From Phaeoceros laevis (taxonomy: Eukaryota; Anthocerotophyta; Anthocerotopsida; Notothyladales), in assembly GCA_049999765.1 (NCBI GenBank), contig JBNGIQ010009029.1, forward strand, positions 93,601-157,600: a stretch of 64,000 nucleotides of DNA. The letters are read 5' to 3'. How positions within the stretch are numbered: the first letter of the stretch is position 1; each line of letters opens with the position of its first letter. The translations under genes were made by a program, and so were the position numbers. Below are positions 1-12,357 of the stretch, piece after piece. Under the pieces are notes generated by a model. That model was not told the DNA's origin. It saw only the letters and a list, made by a program, of their open reading frames with translations, and did not search any database.

Positions 1-782
1 AATTGCTCGAAAGTTCATCAGTATGAGTCTGCATGAGTCATGCATTCCCGAGCGGCGGTAGTGTCTGGTCTGCCACACCTGAACTCTACGGAAGCTTGTT
101 ACTTCAGTTCCGTCGGCTTTTGTTGTGCAGGAGGGTTGGCAAACTAAAAGTCTGTTACGAAGCGAGGCAATAATTGGACTCCTCATTCCGGACCAGCGAG
201 TGCAGTTTCCTGTGTTCTACACGACTGAAAGCAGCAATAATCGACGCCTTCCTGGATCTGATGGTTGGCCGAGCACCCTCAAAAGGATCTGCGCCACTTC
301 GTACTTTTATGACGAAGAAATTGAGTACTGCTGAAACTTGATAAAGGGTTGCTGCTGCTCACATGCAGGAGCCGTGAACCGGTGAATTCAACCGAGAACT
401 TCATGGTGCAGCTTGCCGTTTCCCTGCTCCAGTGGCTATGTCACGGCAGCTAAAGCTTGTGACACGTGCAAGGGAGCACGACTGTCGCTTTACATCGGGT
501 GAAAGGGAAAAGCTTGGGAGCCTTTGCAGAAACAATGTCCACCTCCAATATGTAGTGGTTGACATCAGTTCTGATGCCGATGCCCTTTGTGGGACCCCGT
601 CGGCGTGCATAACATAACACAGGAGCTCTTATCAGTGGCCTGGATTAGCCAGGTATGTTTCGGATAATGTATGTTTGTCCCCATGGAGCCTGGGACTCGC
701 TATTGACTCTCGCATTTGAGAATTTCAGACAGCAACACCGCATTTCCTTTTTTTGCATTTCCAAGCCGCGGGTAACCTACAT

Positions 783-814
783 CTAGTCTAGTCTAATACT
801 AGTCTAGTCTAATT
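783..814. repeat. Short direct repeat of a tagtctag-type unit
   Basis: The unit ctagtctagtctaa occurs twice, separated by a few bases. Isolated tagtctag or close variants recur elsewhere in non-coding parts of the window, for example near 11085, 17450, 45570 and 55213. Confidence 0.6.
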
Positions 815-1769
815 AGATTGACTATTTGAAAATGGAGCTGGGACTAACTCTGAAGCAAGACCCCAAATAGCCATGTGCCCAATATGTAATCCATAAAGGA
901 AGAAAGTGAACTAAAGTAGATGGAAAAACTTCCATGTTATTAGAAGATATGTATGGATGGAAAAACTCCCATGTTATTTCCAAGTTATCCTAGACTCTAT
1001 ACAGAGATCATGTCATGTAAACGAAGAGACTTTGTCAAAGAAGACACATCTATCATGTACTTGATTAATGCTGCAATAAACTCGTCTTTTGAGAGCGAGA
1101 GAAGTTGTGCACCACATGGGAAAATCAGAAAGTCTGATTCATGTCTTTTCCTTGTGTCTTTATACGAGTAGAAAAAGCTCCTTGTCTTATGACCTAGACC
1201 AAGCTCTTGAATACAAAGCCAACAAGTTATATGAACAAGTTTCAACATCCAACAACTCATATTACCAAGGCTCAACATCCATGGGTAGATTGGCAATGTA
1301 CTATGTAAGACATGTAAGCAATAGTTAAGATGCTCACATAATGTGATGCTCGCCTAAATAAAGAACAAGACGACTCTTTATGGACAACACAAACCTCCTT
1401 CAATAACAATATACACATATTACAAAATTCTCAAAGACAAACAAATTTAATGTTGTAGGGAAAATTCATCATCAATATAGTGATAAGACATCTGAACAAG
1501 TAACTACATAACAATGATATGCTTAAGAGGATGAGCAAAAGTGGTATCAAGAGTTCATATATCGGTCATGAAAAGCGCGTTTAAAAAGGGGAATATTTGA
1601 GATTCTGGCCGATAAGTTGAAATCTATGCAAGCAAACTTCCAAAGGAAATTGATGTAGGAAATCGATGTTGGATCAAGACGCCAGTCCTAAACATGGCAG
1701 CCACAAAGTGCTGGCCAGGCAAGTGTCGATATACTATACCAACTATACATGGGAACCTCTCCAATATAT

Positions 1770-1873
1770 AGTCTTACGAGACCTTTAAATGGAATGCGGG
1801 CCTTGGATGGTGTGGTCTATGGAAACTTGGAGTCTTACGACACCTTTAGGTGGAATGCGGCCTTTGATGGTGT
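1770..1873. repeat. Two diverged direct copies of a ~44-bp unit
   Basis: A unit starting agtcttacga and ending gatggtgt is present at about 1770-1813 and again at about 1831-1873. The copies differ by a few substitutions and one indel. It is non-coding, and I recognise no transposon family. Confidence 0.7.
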
Positions 1874-2016
1874 AGTAGTAGTAGAAAAGAGCTCCGATAT
1901 ACCAACTCCACAAGGGAATTGAGCACGCCACCATGTGACCTACGAGGTAGTCTAGAGAAACTTGTGGCTTCCAAACCACGAGTCGTACTAAAAGAATACA
2001 TGTGTATTAAATTTCT

Positions 2017-2097
2017 TGAAAGCCAGCTTTCATTGATTATTGGATTCGTACATGGAAAGCCAGCTTTCATTGATTATTGGAAAGCCAGCTTTCATTA
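2017..2097. repeat. Triplicated quasi-palindromic unit
   Basis: The unit gaaagccagctttcattgat, or its truncated form, occurs three times within 81 bases. The core gaaagc-ca-gctttc is itself an inverted repeat, so each copy could form a small hairpin. Confidence 0.7.
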
Positions 2098-2370
2098 AGT
2101 ATCGGATCCGTACATTGTCTACTGAATGATCGCTCTAATCAGACCAATGAAATATTGCTCTAATCATACCTACGTTGTCACCTACACTATCTCTTTTTGG
2201 GCATTCAAGAGAAAGAAAAACGCTCCACTCTCCATACAAGATAAGTATACTCAAACATCCCCATGAAATATGGTTTTGTGCAAAACTTTATCCAATGGCG
2301 CAAATGAGAATTGGAAAGCACCAATAATCCATAACACCATCATAATTAAGCAATTATGGAAGGGGTTACA

Positions 2371-2466
2371 AGCTCAGAGTGAAGAGCTCAAGAGTAAAGA
2401 GCCCAAGAATCAAGAGCTCAAGAGTCAAGAGCTCAAGAGTTAAAGAGCTCAAGAGTTAAAAGAGAA
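2371..2466. repeat. Degenerate minisatellite (~14-15-bp period)
   Basis: About six tandem copies of a purine-rich unit close to agagctcaagagtca are visible. The strand is almost free of stop codons in places but has no protein-like composition, so I read it as a simple tandem repeat. Confidence 0.75.
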
Positions 2467-4070
2467 GGTTAGAGCCTCCATATGGTAATGACGCCATGAC
2501 AATTCACCAAGCTGGTGAGTAAAGTGAAGAATCAACTAATATACTTAGAACAGAAACACTGGTATAGGTATCAAGAAATTGAGATTCGTGTCATAAGGAA
2601 TAACATAATTATAACCCATGATTAGAGCTGGTGACATAGAGCAACTGGTCAAATTAAGCAAGCCGGTAAAAACAAAAGGACCTCGGAAATGCATCGCGGA
2701 GAAACGGAGTTACTTTACATAGTGAGAGATAAAAGCACGGTGTCAGAAAGCCTGACAATGTATCATGTCCTCACGGGTGGCGGCATGGGAGGAGCGGCCT
2801 GACATGCCTTGTCGCAGTGGTACAGTAACAGAAACGGGATCAAGTGATGAAGTTTGCTCCAGCCAACAGTAGTCTAGGCCACAAACCCACCGGTGGTGGT
2901 CACAACACTTGCGCAACACTGTTCTGGGCCCATGTGGGGGACTGTTCCCTCCACTGCTCAGCCAAATTTGGGGAGACTGCAAACACCAGGCGGCCACACG
3001 GTCCACACCACACACCAACAGAAAGGAACAGAGCGGGGAACGCCACCACCAGTCCAGGCTCCGTCCAGCTCAACCAGCTTGGACTTCCAGCTGCCCCTCA
3101 CGTGGCGTGGGCCAGCCTTCTTCTTTCTGCCCTCCATCCTTGGATCCGCTTACTTCACAGTTGCTTGTGATAGGCAATCATGTGCCTGCCCTGCCACCAC
3201 AACAGGCTCGCCAAAGGCAGAAACAGGCCGTTCATACGAAGGCTTCATCCCAATGTGAAAAGAAAATTCGATTCATCTGTTTGTCGGTGTGGGAAGGTCG
3301 GAGCTGATGACGTACAGAGTTGCCGGGAGCTGGATACCCTTCCTAGGTTGGACGCGCCTTGAAATTCACCGACAGGGATGCTTCTGTTGCTGTTTTTGAT
3401 GAATAAATGCAGGCTGGTCCAGGTATGTATGGTATGGCCCATCTCTCCTCGAATAAGCACCTGCCATCCCCCCGACCTACTGTATGCTTTGCCTTTCAGA
3501 GAAATTCACATTCCTAGAGTTTTTCCACTGCTTGCAGAAAATAGGAGCCATTCAGCAACAGTTTGGCCACCCTAATAAAAGTACCATGTCGTGTTACCAG
3601 GGCGCACAGTCGTGTCATCAGGGGGCTCGCTCCTGGCCGGCCGCTTCCAAGTGCAACCAGGTGTGGCCTGGCTTGGTCTAGTTGGCCACCACCACCACCT
3701 GATGAGAAAGGGAGCATGGTTGCGTGCAATGAATGGCGCGGAACGGCAGCCACAGGATGCCGCCAGCTGGGGCATGTGTCACATTTGCTCGTCGCAGCAT
3801 AGAGTCTTTTGGTAAAGTGCTCCTCCTCTGTACAGCTATGCATGTAAAGGGCCCCCCTCCAAGTTTGCAAAAGCTGCAGTCCCCTTGTGTCTACTGGAGC
3901 AGTGCAAATCAAACGGTGATGTCATACTATACCACCACGCTGGGCCCAATCTTCGTCCTTCCACCGCTCATTTTGCAACCGACAGCGCACTCCGTTGTGC
4001 TTTCTCAGGAAATATATATGTCACATGACCTTTTAGTAAGCCGGCGAGCATTCTTCATGCTGTGTATCAC

Positions 4071-4170
4071 NNNNNNNNNNNNNNNNNNNNNNNNNNNNNN
4101 NNNNNNNNNNNNNNNNNNNNNNNNNNNNNNNNNNNNNNNNNNNNNNNNNNNNNNNNNNNNNNNNNNNNNN
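4071..4170. other. Assembly gap, 100 N
   Basis: Exactly 100 N, the conventional placeholder for a scaffold join of unknown size. Open frames that read across it are artefacts. Confidence 0.99.
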
Positions 4171-4650
4171 CAGCATCTGCTCCGGGACCCCCTGCTGAAT
4201 AAAATGGTAGCGCTTGGCGTGACAGCTGCAAGGAATCAAGTCCGGACAAGTTGCTTGTACCCTGCGTGAGCCGGTGCTGTGTTTTTCAGGGTTTAATAAC
4301 AAGCGCGCCCCTTGCCTTCCGTACCGCCACCGACGCAAGCATAGTTTTTCAAGTCCTATCACGATGGACGTTCCCCTGATGGGACGTTCCCTTCTTCCTT
4401 CCTCTCAACCTTGGGGGACTTGAGTGGAATTCATTCCTTTGTTCAACCTTGGTGCTTAGGTTTGCATTTTTCACCACTTAGAGTCAAGTGATATGGATGC
4501 TTATGGGTGCAAAAGCCACTCTAACATGGAGAAAGATACATTGGTCCATCACTAGCATGTCCAATGAAATACCGGTCGTAGTTGACAATCACTGGTAGAT
4601 CCATGATCGATTATATACGGAAAAAGATAAAGGCTTGGTTTTAGTGCATG

Positions 4651-7600
4651 TCACTCTCGAGGACTAATGTCTCCGAGTAATGCAGGCCCCATAATAGAAC
4701 TCTTGGCCTCTTTGTCTTCTAAGTCATGTTTTTGAGATAGTTCAAATAAGGGTGTGGAGGAATCCGAAACAACGTCAGAATCTTTTCTCATTGGTTCGAC
4801 CTCAATAGGAACAGTGGGAGCTGACACAGGTTTTTGCTTAAACTCCTCTGGCCCTTGGACAAATGCCTCTTGTACACTTGCTTTAGAACGTCTAGCATGA
4901 CGGCTTTTACGGGATTCTAGTAAAGATTGTTGCTCATGATCATGGATGAAGAAACTTGCATGCTTTGATGGCCTCGTATGCCTCACTTCCAAATCTAGCA
5001 TAACTTTGGACCCTCTTGGGCTTTTGGGCCTTTCAACCCTTTTAGTCTCCTCTTCTACTAGGATGCTCAACTTTCTATCTCTACCTGGGGACACAGGGGA
5101 TGGAGGTGGCTTGGGGTTTAGCCGCAACTTTTCCAATAACGCGAGCATCTCCTCAAAGGATGGAATTACCCTAGCTAATGTACGTTGTTCTATCTGTACC
5201 TCAACTGGGTCTATGACCTCTGCTACTACAATTTTCTCTTCTGGAATTTCATTTCCTTTCAATCTATCCTGAAAGTGTAACAATAGAGTAATGAGGCTTT
5301 GCTTTCAGTTAAAAACTATTGAGAGAGATACTGCAACTAAATTCCATTCCAAGAGGTAACCAAGGTTTTACCCTTGATGAGCAAATATATCCTTTTTATA
5401 GATTAATTACCTTTACAAAGCATGTTTTCCTCCACAAAATATTGAATCCATAAAGGATAACTGCAACCGCGCAAAATGGGACAAGGTCTTGCAGTAGGAA
5501 GATTACAGCGTATATAAAGGTTTTTCCTACCCATAGAGAGTGCACTAAAGTCTCGTTTGGGGTGATCTGTTCGTAAGAAAATATTTTTAGTTACTAGGCT
5601 TGACTTGTAAGTCCAAATCAAAACAAACAAAAAATCAAATGAAACAGAAGAAGAATGTGGACCTGGGTAGCTATGATGCTAACAGGGAGCCAAATCGTTT
5701 CTGGGAAAACTAACGAGTCTGTGTTCAACCACATGTCTGGACGAAGTATGTCTGTTCTGTTTAAGCCAATAACACTTTGAAACATGATAGAGACACCAAT
5801 AGACACACCCCAGAACGGTTCAATATCTATAAACATATCCCATGAACTATTCGTGGACATATCTTCACCAGCTGGTCCAAGAGTATATTTGAGCTCTGGA
5901 TCGGCACGCAAAAAATGAGGGAGAGTAAGATAATATGGACTCTCGAATCCAGTGATATCAAATAGTCCTTGAAATTTTTGAGGGTAGAGACATGGTCCTT
6001 CTTCCTCGATAAGACTGTAAACCAAGACATGAATTATGACACAACAAAAAACACAAACTACTCTGTAATGTTAGAGATGCTACAAAATGGACCATTAAAC
6101 AATTGACTGTGGATGCTTTTGCTAATGAGCTTGGGTCTTGTATACTTACTCGTCAGGGATTTCATCACATGCTTGCAATGAAAAATCACTCAAGCCATAC
6201 CTATACACATTTAGATTATCAATTTTGTAATCCTCAAGATAATCAAGTACAAGATGTCTGTTTAGTAAATCCATCCATATTATTTGGGGCTTGTTCCTTT
6301 GCACAGCGCCCGGTCCAAAAAAAGCACCGGAAGATCCATAAATATGCACACTGCCACGATCCCAATCAATAACACGTTTGTTAACAGGATGAGCTCGACC
6401 CCCTAGATTGGTTCCTTGTTGGACCATTGAAAATGTTTCTTTTGCATCATTTTTTCCTGTTTTAAAACCTGTATATCCTCCAAACTCAATGAAAGTTCTT
6501 GGGTTCTTGTTTATTTGACTAATATGATTTAGAGTTGCCACAAATGCAAGTGGCTCTTGATTCCCATAATAATCCTCTAATATCGGGTCATAGTAGCCAA
6601 ACAATATCTCATTAACTGTTCTACTTGTGAACAATCCATTATTTTGCATAACTATATTCTCAAAGTAAAACTTTGCAGCATACACAGTAAGGTATGTAAC
6701 ATAGTCTGTCACACGCAGTGTTTGAGTGATATCTAGCTTGAAAAGTTTTTGCGGCCTACTTTCCATACCCCTAGGGAACACCAACATGAACAAATTTTGA
6801 ATTGCAAATTCATCACCAAATTTATAATCCAATAATGCGTATGACGAATCATACAAAATGTATTGTGCATCCGACTTGCTGATATTTGCAGAGGGAACAA
6901 ACTCAACATAATGAGCCCACCCACAAATTTCCGGATAGTAGAGCCAAGAAGCATCTCTTTGACGAATGGAATCGGAACTCAAGACACTACAATCAGCCCA
7001 CTGTTGTAGAGCCTTGTCTTTAGCTTGTGCGGTTGAACTTGCAAATCCGTGTTGCCTCAAATAATCTACACAAATACATCTGAGTTATTGACCATTTAAG
7101 GTATATTGGGTTCCAAAGAACATAAACATGGAATTGGATTAAGCTGCTAATTTAAAGATTTTTTGAACTTGACACAAAGAAAAGGAAAGTAAAATTGTAA
7201 GGGATGCTTGTACCTAGACAATGACTAATATTGAGTTGAAATGCCCCAATATACTAACATGAATCCTCTAGACTGAGGAAGTACCCGCAATTTTGCTGAG
7301 GTCACTTCTAATCACATTTGGGATATATTGTTGAAGAAGTTGAGACTCACTGGCATACAGGCCAGTAAAATACAGGTATGCGTTGTTTACCATCGTTATT
7401 ATGTCATTTAGAGAACAAGTTGCACATGACTCATCAGTTATGTACTCTCCAAATATCGCCGAGGATCTGTAGACTTCCTCACCATCATCTGAAAAATTGA
7501 CTGCAAAAGTCCTCATCTTTTGGTGTAATACATAAGGTCCAAGCTGTTTGAGCAAGTTGTGAAAGTTAAAGCTTCTTGTGGGAACAAGGATAACGCAGAA

Positions 7601-8706
7601 GTTCGACAAAATGCTAGTTTTGAAGTGGTATACATACTTGCTCAAGTGCGGGAGGACTTGTGCCAGCTACAAACTCTTCATGATTTGTAATATTCCAGAA
7701 GTACCAGGTTACATTGGGGGCATCTTCAATTTGATTAAATGAAAATCCTTCGGTAGCATCGGTAATAGTAAGATTCTATTATCCAAGGAGCATGTTATGG
7801 TTATTTATTTCATCAAACTTGAGCGACAAGTATGATGGTAGGGGAGAGACCATGAGCTGACAACAATTGTAAAAGAAGTGCAAGACTCACCGCAAGCATA
7901 ATATTTTCCACCAAAGGGACTATAATAGGGTAGGTTATAGCTAATGAAGCAACCAAACAACATATGCCAAGAATGATAAAGATTGTTCCTATGCCTTTAC
8001 GAACATATGTTAGAAAATTAGTTGGGGGCAGCACATCACTTTTTAACATAGTTGCCACTTTAGCACCGTTCTCTGTATTGGAAGTCAATCCTTCATCCTC
8101 GTTAGGCAGTGGGTCTAATAACATCTTCGGAGATTGTTTGAAAGAATCATCATCAAGCTGTGGATCTGATGAGATCTTTGGAGATTGTTCAGCAGAATTG
8201 TTTGAGATTGGAAGAAGTTCCTGGTTTTCTTTGTGTGAAATAGAGTTTGGACCCATCTCTTGTCCCTGCTTTTCTGCTTCTGATGTAGTGCTTGGAACAA
8301 TATTTGTATCAAGCTCTCCCACAAATTTACTGCTACTACTTTCTTCTCTCTCCGGGATGGAGTCTTCAAGCACTGGAGTGAGCATAGGGCTTTGAGATGG
8401 TGAAGTGCTAGACAAGTCTTCTAATTTTGCCTCGCCTAGGCCTGGTCCTTCTTCTAGTCTTTCCGCATCCAAGCTATCCACCTCTTGGGGAAGCTCCGAA
8501 CCATCCTCTGTGATGCTTGTAAGCTCAGAACCATCATCACTCATGCTTGTAAGTTCGGAGTCACTGGAAAGTGGTGAGATGGTCTTGTTCCTCAATTCCG
8601 GTGTGTCCTTGTTAAACACATCCCCTTGCAATGGAGGTACGGAACCCGAGCCTTGCCTCTTCATAGCCGAGTGCTGCTCCCGGAGGGATATCTCTCCCAT
8701 TTCCAT
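4651..8706 (-). CDS. CD36 / LIMP-2-family (scavenger receptor class B) membrane protein with long cytosolic tails
   Basis: Seven exons join in phase: 8706-7891, 7775-7638, 7543-7285, 7065-6150, 6014-5663, 5566-5411 and 5268-4651. They encode about 1084 residues. Residues 1-237 form a Ser/Glu-rich cytosolic tail. TM1 lies at about 238-266, the lumenal/extracellular CD36 domain at about 267-843, TM2 at about 844-872, and a charged Pro/Ser tail at 880-1084. Family hallmarks are the block FWNITNHEEFVAGTSPP followed across an intron by QLGPYVLHQK, then the VNEILFGYYDP block, and GFESPYYLTLPHFLRADPEL with FIDIEPFWGVSIG. Several N-X-S/T sites fall in the ectodomain. The tail has two ExxxLL motifs, near residues 919 and 991, of the kind that sorts LIMP-2-type proteins to lysosomes. 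CD36 proteins carry lipids or bind ligands through a hydrophobic tunnel; the substrate here is unknown. Usual length is 470-550 residues, so both tails are unusual. The ATG at 8706 is the first good one after an in-frame stop. Confidence 0.88.
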
Positions 8707-11700
8707 GTTGAACAACCCTACTAGTGGGCACTCATCCTTACTTTCCTTTTTGTGAATCTTATATTAAATGAGGTCCTCAAGTTGAGAGTTTGGCTCTTGT
8801 GGAGGCCGGCTGATGAGAGAAGAAGCAAGAGATGCGTCACACTATCCCGCATTAGCCAGCTTTGCAAGATGTGTCTTGCACCTAGGCTCTCGTCGTTCAA
8901 AAAGAGGGCACGTTCCACTATGGACATGGTCAGAACTCCCTTTAGCTGTGCGCAGACTAAAGGAACATCCTAATTATGCACTAGTCCGAAGTCGGACGTC
9001 AACCCCGTAAGTGACGGTGGAAACGCAAACGCCCAGGAGTCGGCCATGCACATAAACTAATATGAAACATCAAGCAAGAAGACGACTTTCCCCAGGAAGG
9101 CTGCTGGTGCTGGTCCGGCGCCTGGGCCGGCATGCCGTCGGGACGGGTGAGTGGAGGCGATGCCTACGCCGCGGATGGTGCTGCTGGTGCGCGCCACTGT
9201 CATTGACCTGGTGGCCCAGCCCGCATCGGGCTGCAGAAGAAAAAGGGGGGTTTGCAGCGTCCAATCTCAGGCAGGTAGAGGTTTGGAATGGGCAGCTGAT
9301 GAGCTCTTGTCTCGGTCAGATGAAGGGAGCAGTTGGAAGTTATTTGCCAGAAAGGAAAGGCGAAGGCGGGGGGCCCAACCCCAACGAAACGATAAAGAAG
9401 CCCGATCCGTGGCCCGCCTTGTCATTCAACAATATTAGGGAGAGACCGAAATGGATGGAGCGGGGTAAATAAAGCATAGGAGGGGGAAGGGAAATGGCCC
9501 AGGCTGGCCAGGTGCGGGGGCTACAGAAGGCCTCCCGTCGGCGACCTACCGGCCGAGGCCGAACATGGGATGCTAGTTGAGCTCGGGGCGCAGCGGCCAC
9601 CTGCGGGCTCACCTCACATGCTGCTGTGGTCATTTGACGCCCTCTATGACGACTTTTTTAAAATCTCTTCTTCCTATGTGCGGCTGAACCTGGTGCTCGG
9701 AGGGCGCTTGCTGTCCGTCCTGGACAGTACATGCTGCTTCCTGTACGGGGTGGATACAACAAACAAAAACAGGGTAAAAAGTTACTAAAACCCCGTGACC
9801 AACAACGCAGACTGTGTAGACAGAGAGTTTAGGTTACCACAGTCGGCAAGCACCAGTAGGACTGACGCATGTCTCGCTGGCATCCTTGTTTGTTGCCTTG
9901 TTCCAGAGTCCAACAGTAAAAGCGGCAACAAGAACGGACTGGATTGTCTCGGACCCCTCCTTTCTTCTACCAGAACAAGCCGTTCGCAAGCGCCTGATTC
10001 TTTAGAGGATCTCACCACCATGGCTGCTCCGGATGGAGGAAAATGCCAGCTAGTGAAATAAAAGGCAGCAAGCAACTCCAGCCATGAGCCCGGTTGTTCA
10101 AGCGTCTCGGAAGGCGTGAAGAGAGACGCTCGGGTGTCGTCCGGCTGGCGCTGTCCGAGCAGCAGCAGCTGTTGTGGAAGCAACCTCGGTTACAGGGGCA
10201 AGACAAAACTCCTTCGACTCGTCCCGGCCCTAGCCTGCCTCAAGGTAATAATAAGATGCTGGTCGGTCGCTGTGCGTTGAGAGAGACCTAGGTATACTAC
10301 ATCCAGTCCAGTCGAAGTCGAAGTAGCTCGGGATGCCTGCTGGCTGTCACCGTCTCGAACCAGCAGCCATAATCGAAGACATGGAAATCTCTCCGGCTCC
10401 AAAGTGTCTCTTCTCTCCTCTTCCCTTCTCACATCAATCATGCATTGCCGCAGTCATCAATCAAGACAGCACAAGGGAGTCCATCGGAACCGGAAGAGGG
10501 AGAGCGTTTCAAGTGGAAAAAGCAAAATCTTCACCTGCCTGTTCCGCCCGCGGCGCCGCGTCTCTCCCCGACCAGGAAGCTGGCAAAAAACAACACTCCT
10601 ACATGTAGGAGACTGGTCTAGTCTGTGTAACCTGCAAATCATATGCCCTTGCTTCTCTTCTCTTCTCTTCTCTCATCATCAACGCTTCCGTTCTCCTTCA
10701 TTGAAGAAACCAAACAATCAACCAAAAGCCTGCGCCTCCACTTCCACCTCCTCACCAATCCTGCTCTCGCTAAAATGGCGATGATGAATGAAAGGTAGAC
10801 CGAGTAAAAGAACCAGCTTTCGTGGTGAAAGCGCGGGAGGGAGCAGGAGGAGCCGCAATCAGCACATAGAGCGCGGCCCGGGCAATTCCGTGTTCAGTCA
10901 CTTTCATCAGTACGGAAAGTCGTCCCGATCCATATCCATTCCGTTGCTTGTGTGTAAAAACGCAAGCACCGTTCTGCTGGACGACATGCACACAGTTCCA
11001 CAAGACAGGCCGGGCCGCACCCGGTGCCGGCCTCTTCTGTGCTTGACACGCGTCGGGCTCCAACAACACTAACAACGTCACTAGTCTAGACTGCAAAACA
11101 AAAATAATCCGATCCGTTTTGACTTAACGAGAGTGGGGCTCGCGCGACGCCGGGGTCCACGCATGCTGGCTGTGGTCCCTTGCTTATTAGCCCGGCCGCC
11201 CGCCTCCGGCCACGCGTCGGTAACGGGACCCGTACGTGGCGCAGGGCCGGTTGGACCCCGTTCCGGAGCCGTTGAGAGTCGAGATTCCGCGTCCGAGGCG
11301 GGTTAATCAGCCTGACCCGGGTTGGAGCCACGACGCGTGCACCAACTGCCCTCAAACCCGCCAGGCTGGCGCCCGTCGAGAGCTGTTTGTTGCTTCCTCC
11401 CCCTCCAGGTCTAGACGCACCCGAATGAAGCCGCGTGCGGTGGCGCGTTCCTGGTCACGGCAAGCACGGGTGGACCGACAAACGGACGGACGACGGCACA
11501 GCTGCCATCCATCGGCACAACATCCATCCATCTTTTTTCTCTTCCCCCCAGCCCAGCTGCCTGCGTGGGGCCTGGACCTGGGCCGGAGCGTGGGCGTGGG
11601 GCCGGGCCAGGCCTACTAGGCCTGCCTGCCTTCGTCCTTTCTTTGCCTGCTCCTCTGCCCGCTCGGGTTTGCCATTGCCATTGTTGATTGGTATCGCCAG

Positions 11701-12204
11701 CCAGCCAGCCAGGCTGCCTGCCTCCCTGCCTGCTGCTGCCTCTGCCCGCCTGACTGCACATCCTCCTGCCTTGCCTGCGCCAGCTAGCATTGCCATCTCT
11801 CTCGCTGCTGCTGCTGCTGCTGCTGCCAAAGCGTGCCTTGGCCCTTGCGCTCGCCTCCCTCTCGATTGTGTTCCTCACTGCCGCCGGCCTCGGATCTTGC
11901 CTCGCCTTCTTCTTGTCAGGCTTCTGCCTGCTGCTGCTGCTTTTCTGCCGGCCCGCCGCACAGGGGGGACAAGGGATTCCATACGGAAGAGCGCGGATCG
12001 GGCACCGCGTCGCCACTGGCGTGCCAGTTTGAATCTCAGGGCTCCAGGTCTCGCTCTGTGCGTGTCCGCGGAGGCATTGCCTGTGTGCAATTGTGTGCTG
12101 TTGCGCGCGAGTGGTGCTGGCTGTTGGCCGAGATGGAGTTGCCATTCTGGGGCTAGACTAGGTCCCAGAAATCTGGGTACAGAAGGGGGAGCTGCTCGGA
12201 GCGA
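8707..12204. other. GC-rich intergenic region without a supported gene
   Basis: It lies between the CD36-like gene and the NDL promoter. Many long open frames overlap on both strands, but they are low-complexity or Arg/Pro/Ala-rich, as expected of GC-rich DNA. None shows family motifs or a splice pattern. Features seen are gcctgcct-type simple repeats at 11615-11770 and a CTG microsatellite near 11808-11826. The 3' half probably holds upstream regulatory DNA of NDL. A non-coding RNA cannot be excluded. Confidence 0.5.
11808..11826. repeat. (CTG)n microsatellite
   Basis: An uninterrupted run of about six CTG/GCT triplets within a longer gcctgcc-rich tract upstream of NDL. Confidence 0.85.
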
Positions 12205-12205
12205 C

Positions 12206-12213
12206 TATATATA
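12206..12213 (+). promoter_or_regulatory. TATA box of the NDL gene
   Basis: The string tatatata stands in otherwise GC-rich DNA 145-152 bases upstream of the NDL start codon. This would place transcription start near 12240 and give a leader of about 120 nt. A short upstream ATG at about 12237 would then lie at the very 5' end of the leader. Confidence 0.65.
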
Positions 12214-12357
12214 GGGACAAGTAGGTCGGTTTTGACATGGAGGCCCCGTGCCTGGCTTCCCGCGCCTCCCATTGCTGCTAGCCTCCATCCGCTGCTGCAA
12301 CCTCCGCTGCCCCCAACTGTCCGCCAACTTTTGTTTCCCAAGGAGACTGCTGCAGCC

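Larger units (their letters stand above)
1..4650. other. Repeat-bearing intergenic region, no supported gene
   Basis: I find no convincing coding exon. The open frames are short, overlap on both strands and resemble no family I know. The first 2.7 kb is AT-rich and carries several short direct and tandem repeats, listed separately. From about 2750 to 4260 the composition becomes GC-richer with overlapping open frames on both strands, which is usual for GC-rich non-coding DNA. An assembly gap lies at 4071-4170. The last 300 bases before 4651 would hold the 3' untranslated region of the CD36-like gene. Confidence 0.6.

Noticed and set aside
783-814. The tagtctag words as a CRISPR-like or satellite array
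   Set aside because: Copies are few, unequally spaced and scattered over the window without unique spacers. This is a plant nuclear sequence.
2844-3912. Overlapping open frames of 100-130 codons on both strands
   Set aside because: Codon content is Pro/Ser/Arg-rich in every frame, typical of GC-rich non-coding DNA. No conserved motif or splice pattern appears.
3733-4269. Open frame of 178 codons spanning the first N run
   Set aside because: The frame is joined only through 34 unknown codons of an assembly gap.
11411-12214. Two long opposite-strand open frames (244 and 259 codons)
   Set aside because: Both derive from gcctgcc and CTG simple repeats and read as low-complexity Ala/Arg/Pro. 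They overlap the NDL promoter and TATA box.
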